Notes under the pieces: generated by a model
Databases searched by the model: none
Told to the model about the DNA's origin: nothing
The model's input: only the letters and a program-made list of their open reading frames with translations
Assembly (NCBI GenBank): GCA_002281775.1
Contig: NCGY01000013.1
Location: 1-54,114, forward strand
Direction of reading: 5' to 3'
DNA: 54,114 nucleotides
Source: Hydrogenophilales bacterium 16-64-46
Lineage (GTDB): Bacteria; Pseudomonadota; Gammaproteobacteria; Burkholderiales; Thiobacillaceae
Made by a program: the position numbers and the translations under genes
Shown: one piece after another, positions 53,764 to 54,114 of the stretch
Numbering within the stretch: position 1 is the first letter of the stretch
How the letters are laid out: each line of letters begins with the position of its first letter

Positions 53764-54114
53764 AGCCGGGGGGGATCGAACCCCCGTCCGCAAGCCCTCT
53801 ACAGGCAGTTCTACATACTTAGTCCGGTGTTTTTAAGCTTTAAGCGCCATCACGCCCGCCGAACAGGCTGGATCTTGCCGAGTCGCCTTGGATTTAGCAC
53901 CCGCCCAAGCGACCCGGACCGGCACGATTTCATGAAAATTAACTCACTGCCGGGTTGCCCCGACCTAGCCCATGAACAGGCTAGTGTGAGTCCTGGACCT
54001 TAAGCGGCCAGGGCGTAGTTTTCGTCGTTTGCGACTAAAGTTTTTCAGTTGGATTTACGAGGTGCTCTGACCCTCGGTATGCCCTACGCTGCTTTGCGAC
54101 CCACGTCGAAGCCA
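53758..54114 (-). ncRNA. ssrA: Transfer-messenger RNA (tmRNA), 5' end beyond window
   Basis: The minus strand ends in ...CTCCACCA (53758) with the tRNA-like T-arm GGGGGTTCGATCCCCC. It begins, near the window edge, with TGGCTTCGACGTGGGTCGC, lacking about the first 10 bases. The tag frame GCA-AAC-GAC... at 54000-54032 encodes ANDENYALAA followed by TAA. tmRNA rescues stalled ribosomes together with SmpB. Its 3' end is a common phage or island target, and the duplicates to the left show this has happened here. Confidence 0.96.

Larger units (their letters stand above)
51539..53774. mobile_element. Remnant genomic island at ssrA carrying hipBA
   Basis: About 2.2 kb between direct att-like sites, the right one inside ssrA. 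Contents: hipA, hipB, three operators, a truncated excisionase-like gene and a copy of the ssrA 3' flank with its terminator. No integrase remains, so this is a deleted or passive element. The base composition looks less GC-rich than the flagellar region. Confidence 0.6.

Noticed and set aside
51090..53793. Similar hypothetical proteins in minus-strand frames over both ssrA-flank repeats
   Set aside because: They run through the tmRNA terminator and T-arm, so their likeness reflects the DNA repeat, not a protein family.

Overview
The window is GC-rich chromosomal DNA, most likely from a motile betaproteobacterium. The reasons are the cheR-cheD-cheB-cheY-cheZ order, the fliE / fliFGHIJK-fliLMNOPQR arrangement, a tmRNA tag reading (A)ANDENYALAA, and several families of palindromic intergenic repeats. 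I cannot fix the genus from sequence alone.

Layout. (1) 1-6147: chemotaxis. The 3' end of one chemoreceptor is followed by a PAS-type chemoreceptor, cheR, cheD, cheB, then a good sigma-28-like promoter and cheY-cheZ. (2) 6201-8396, minus strand: a GAF-EAL-CZB protein, a probable c-di-GMP phosphodiesterase with a zinc-sensing-type domain. (3) 8625-15067: a stress-type block with two DUF302 paralogues, a trypsin-like/TPR lipoprotein, two small unknown proteins, a membrane-anchored FMN/Fe-S glutamate-synthase-like oxidoreductase, an ECF sigma factor with its DUF3379-like anti-sigma factor, and a DsrE-like protein. Several of these units share an upstream motif, TGTCAGG-N14-CCGACA, suggesting one ECF regulon. 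(4) 15074-26840: fliR, Q, P, O, N, M, L, K, J, I, H, G, F on the minus strand, with fliE divergent. (5) 27102-36893, minus strand: a CZB chemoreceptor, cheV, a PilZ flagellar brake, an FlhB-like export-switch fragment, a second FliK-like protein, fliT, fliS, fliD, flaG, a short flagellin, and a diguanylate cyclase. (6) 37071-50371, minus strand: pepN, vapBC, a complete four-gene Wadjet (jetABCD) anti-plasmid system translationally coupled to prfB, an MgtC/DUF4010 membrane protein, LtrA and a small membrane protein. (7) 50482-54114: a decayed accessory segment with a dead SDR gene and a hipBA toxin-antitoxin pair, bounded by nested copies of the ssrA 3' end; ssrA itself runs off the right edge.

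How it fits together. Regions 1, 4 and 5 encode chemosensing, phosphorelay, the flagellar export gate, basal body and switch, filament and cap, plus c-di-GMP control (PDE, DGC, PilZ brake). cheA, cheW, flhA, full flhB, the flg genes and motAB are not in the window. Regions 6 and 7 hold defence and addiction modules next to housekeeping RNA-processing or translation genes (prfB, ssrA).

Most worth attention: the ECF regulon with a repeated promoter motif, the prfB-jetABCD coupling, the three hipBA operators spaced exactly 50 bp apart, the nested ssrA attachment-site scars, and several MITE/REP-like elements inside the flagellar operons. No CRISPR array or tRNA gene was found.
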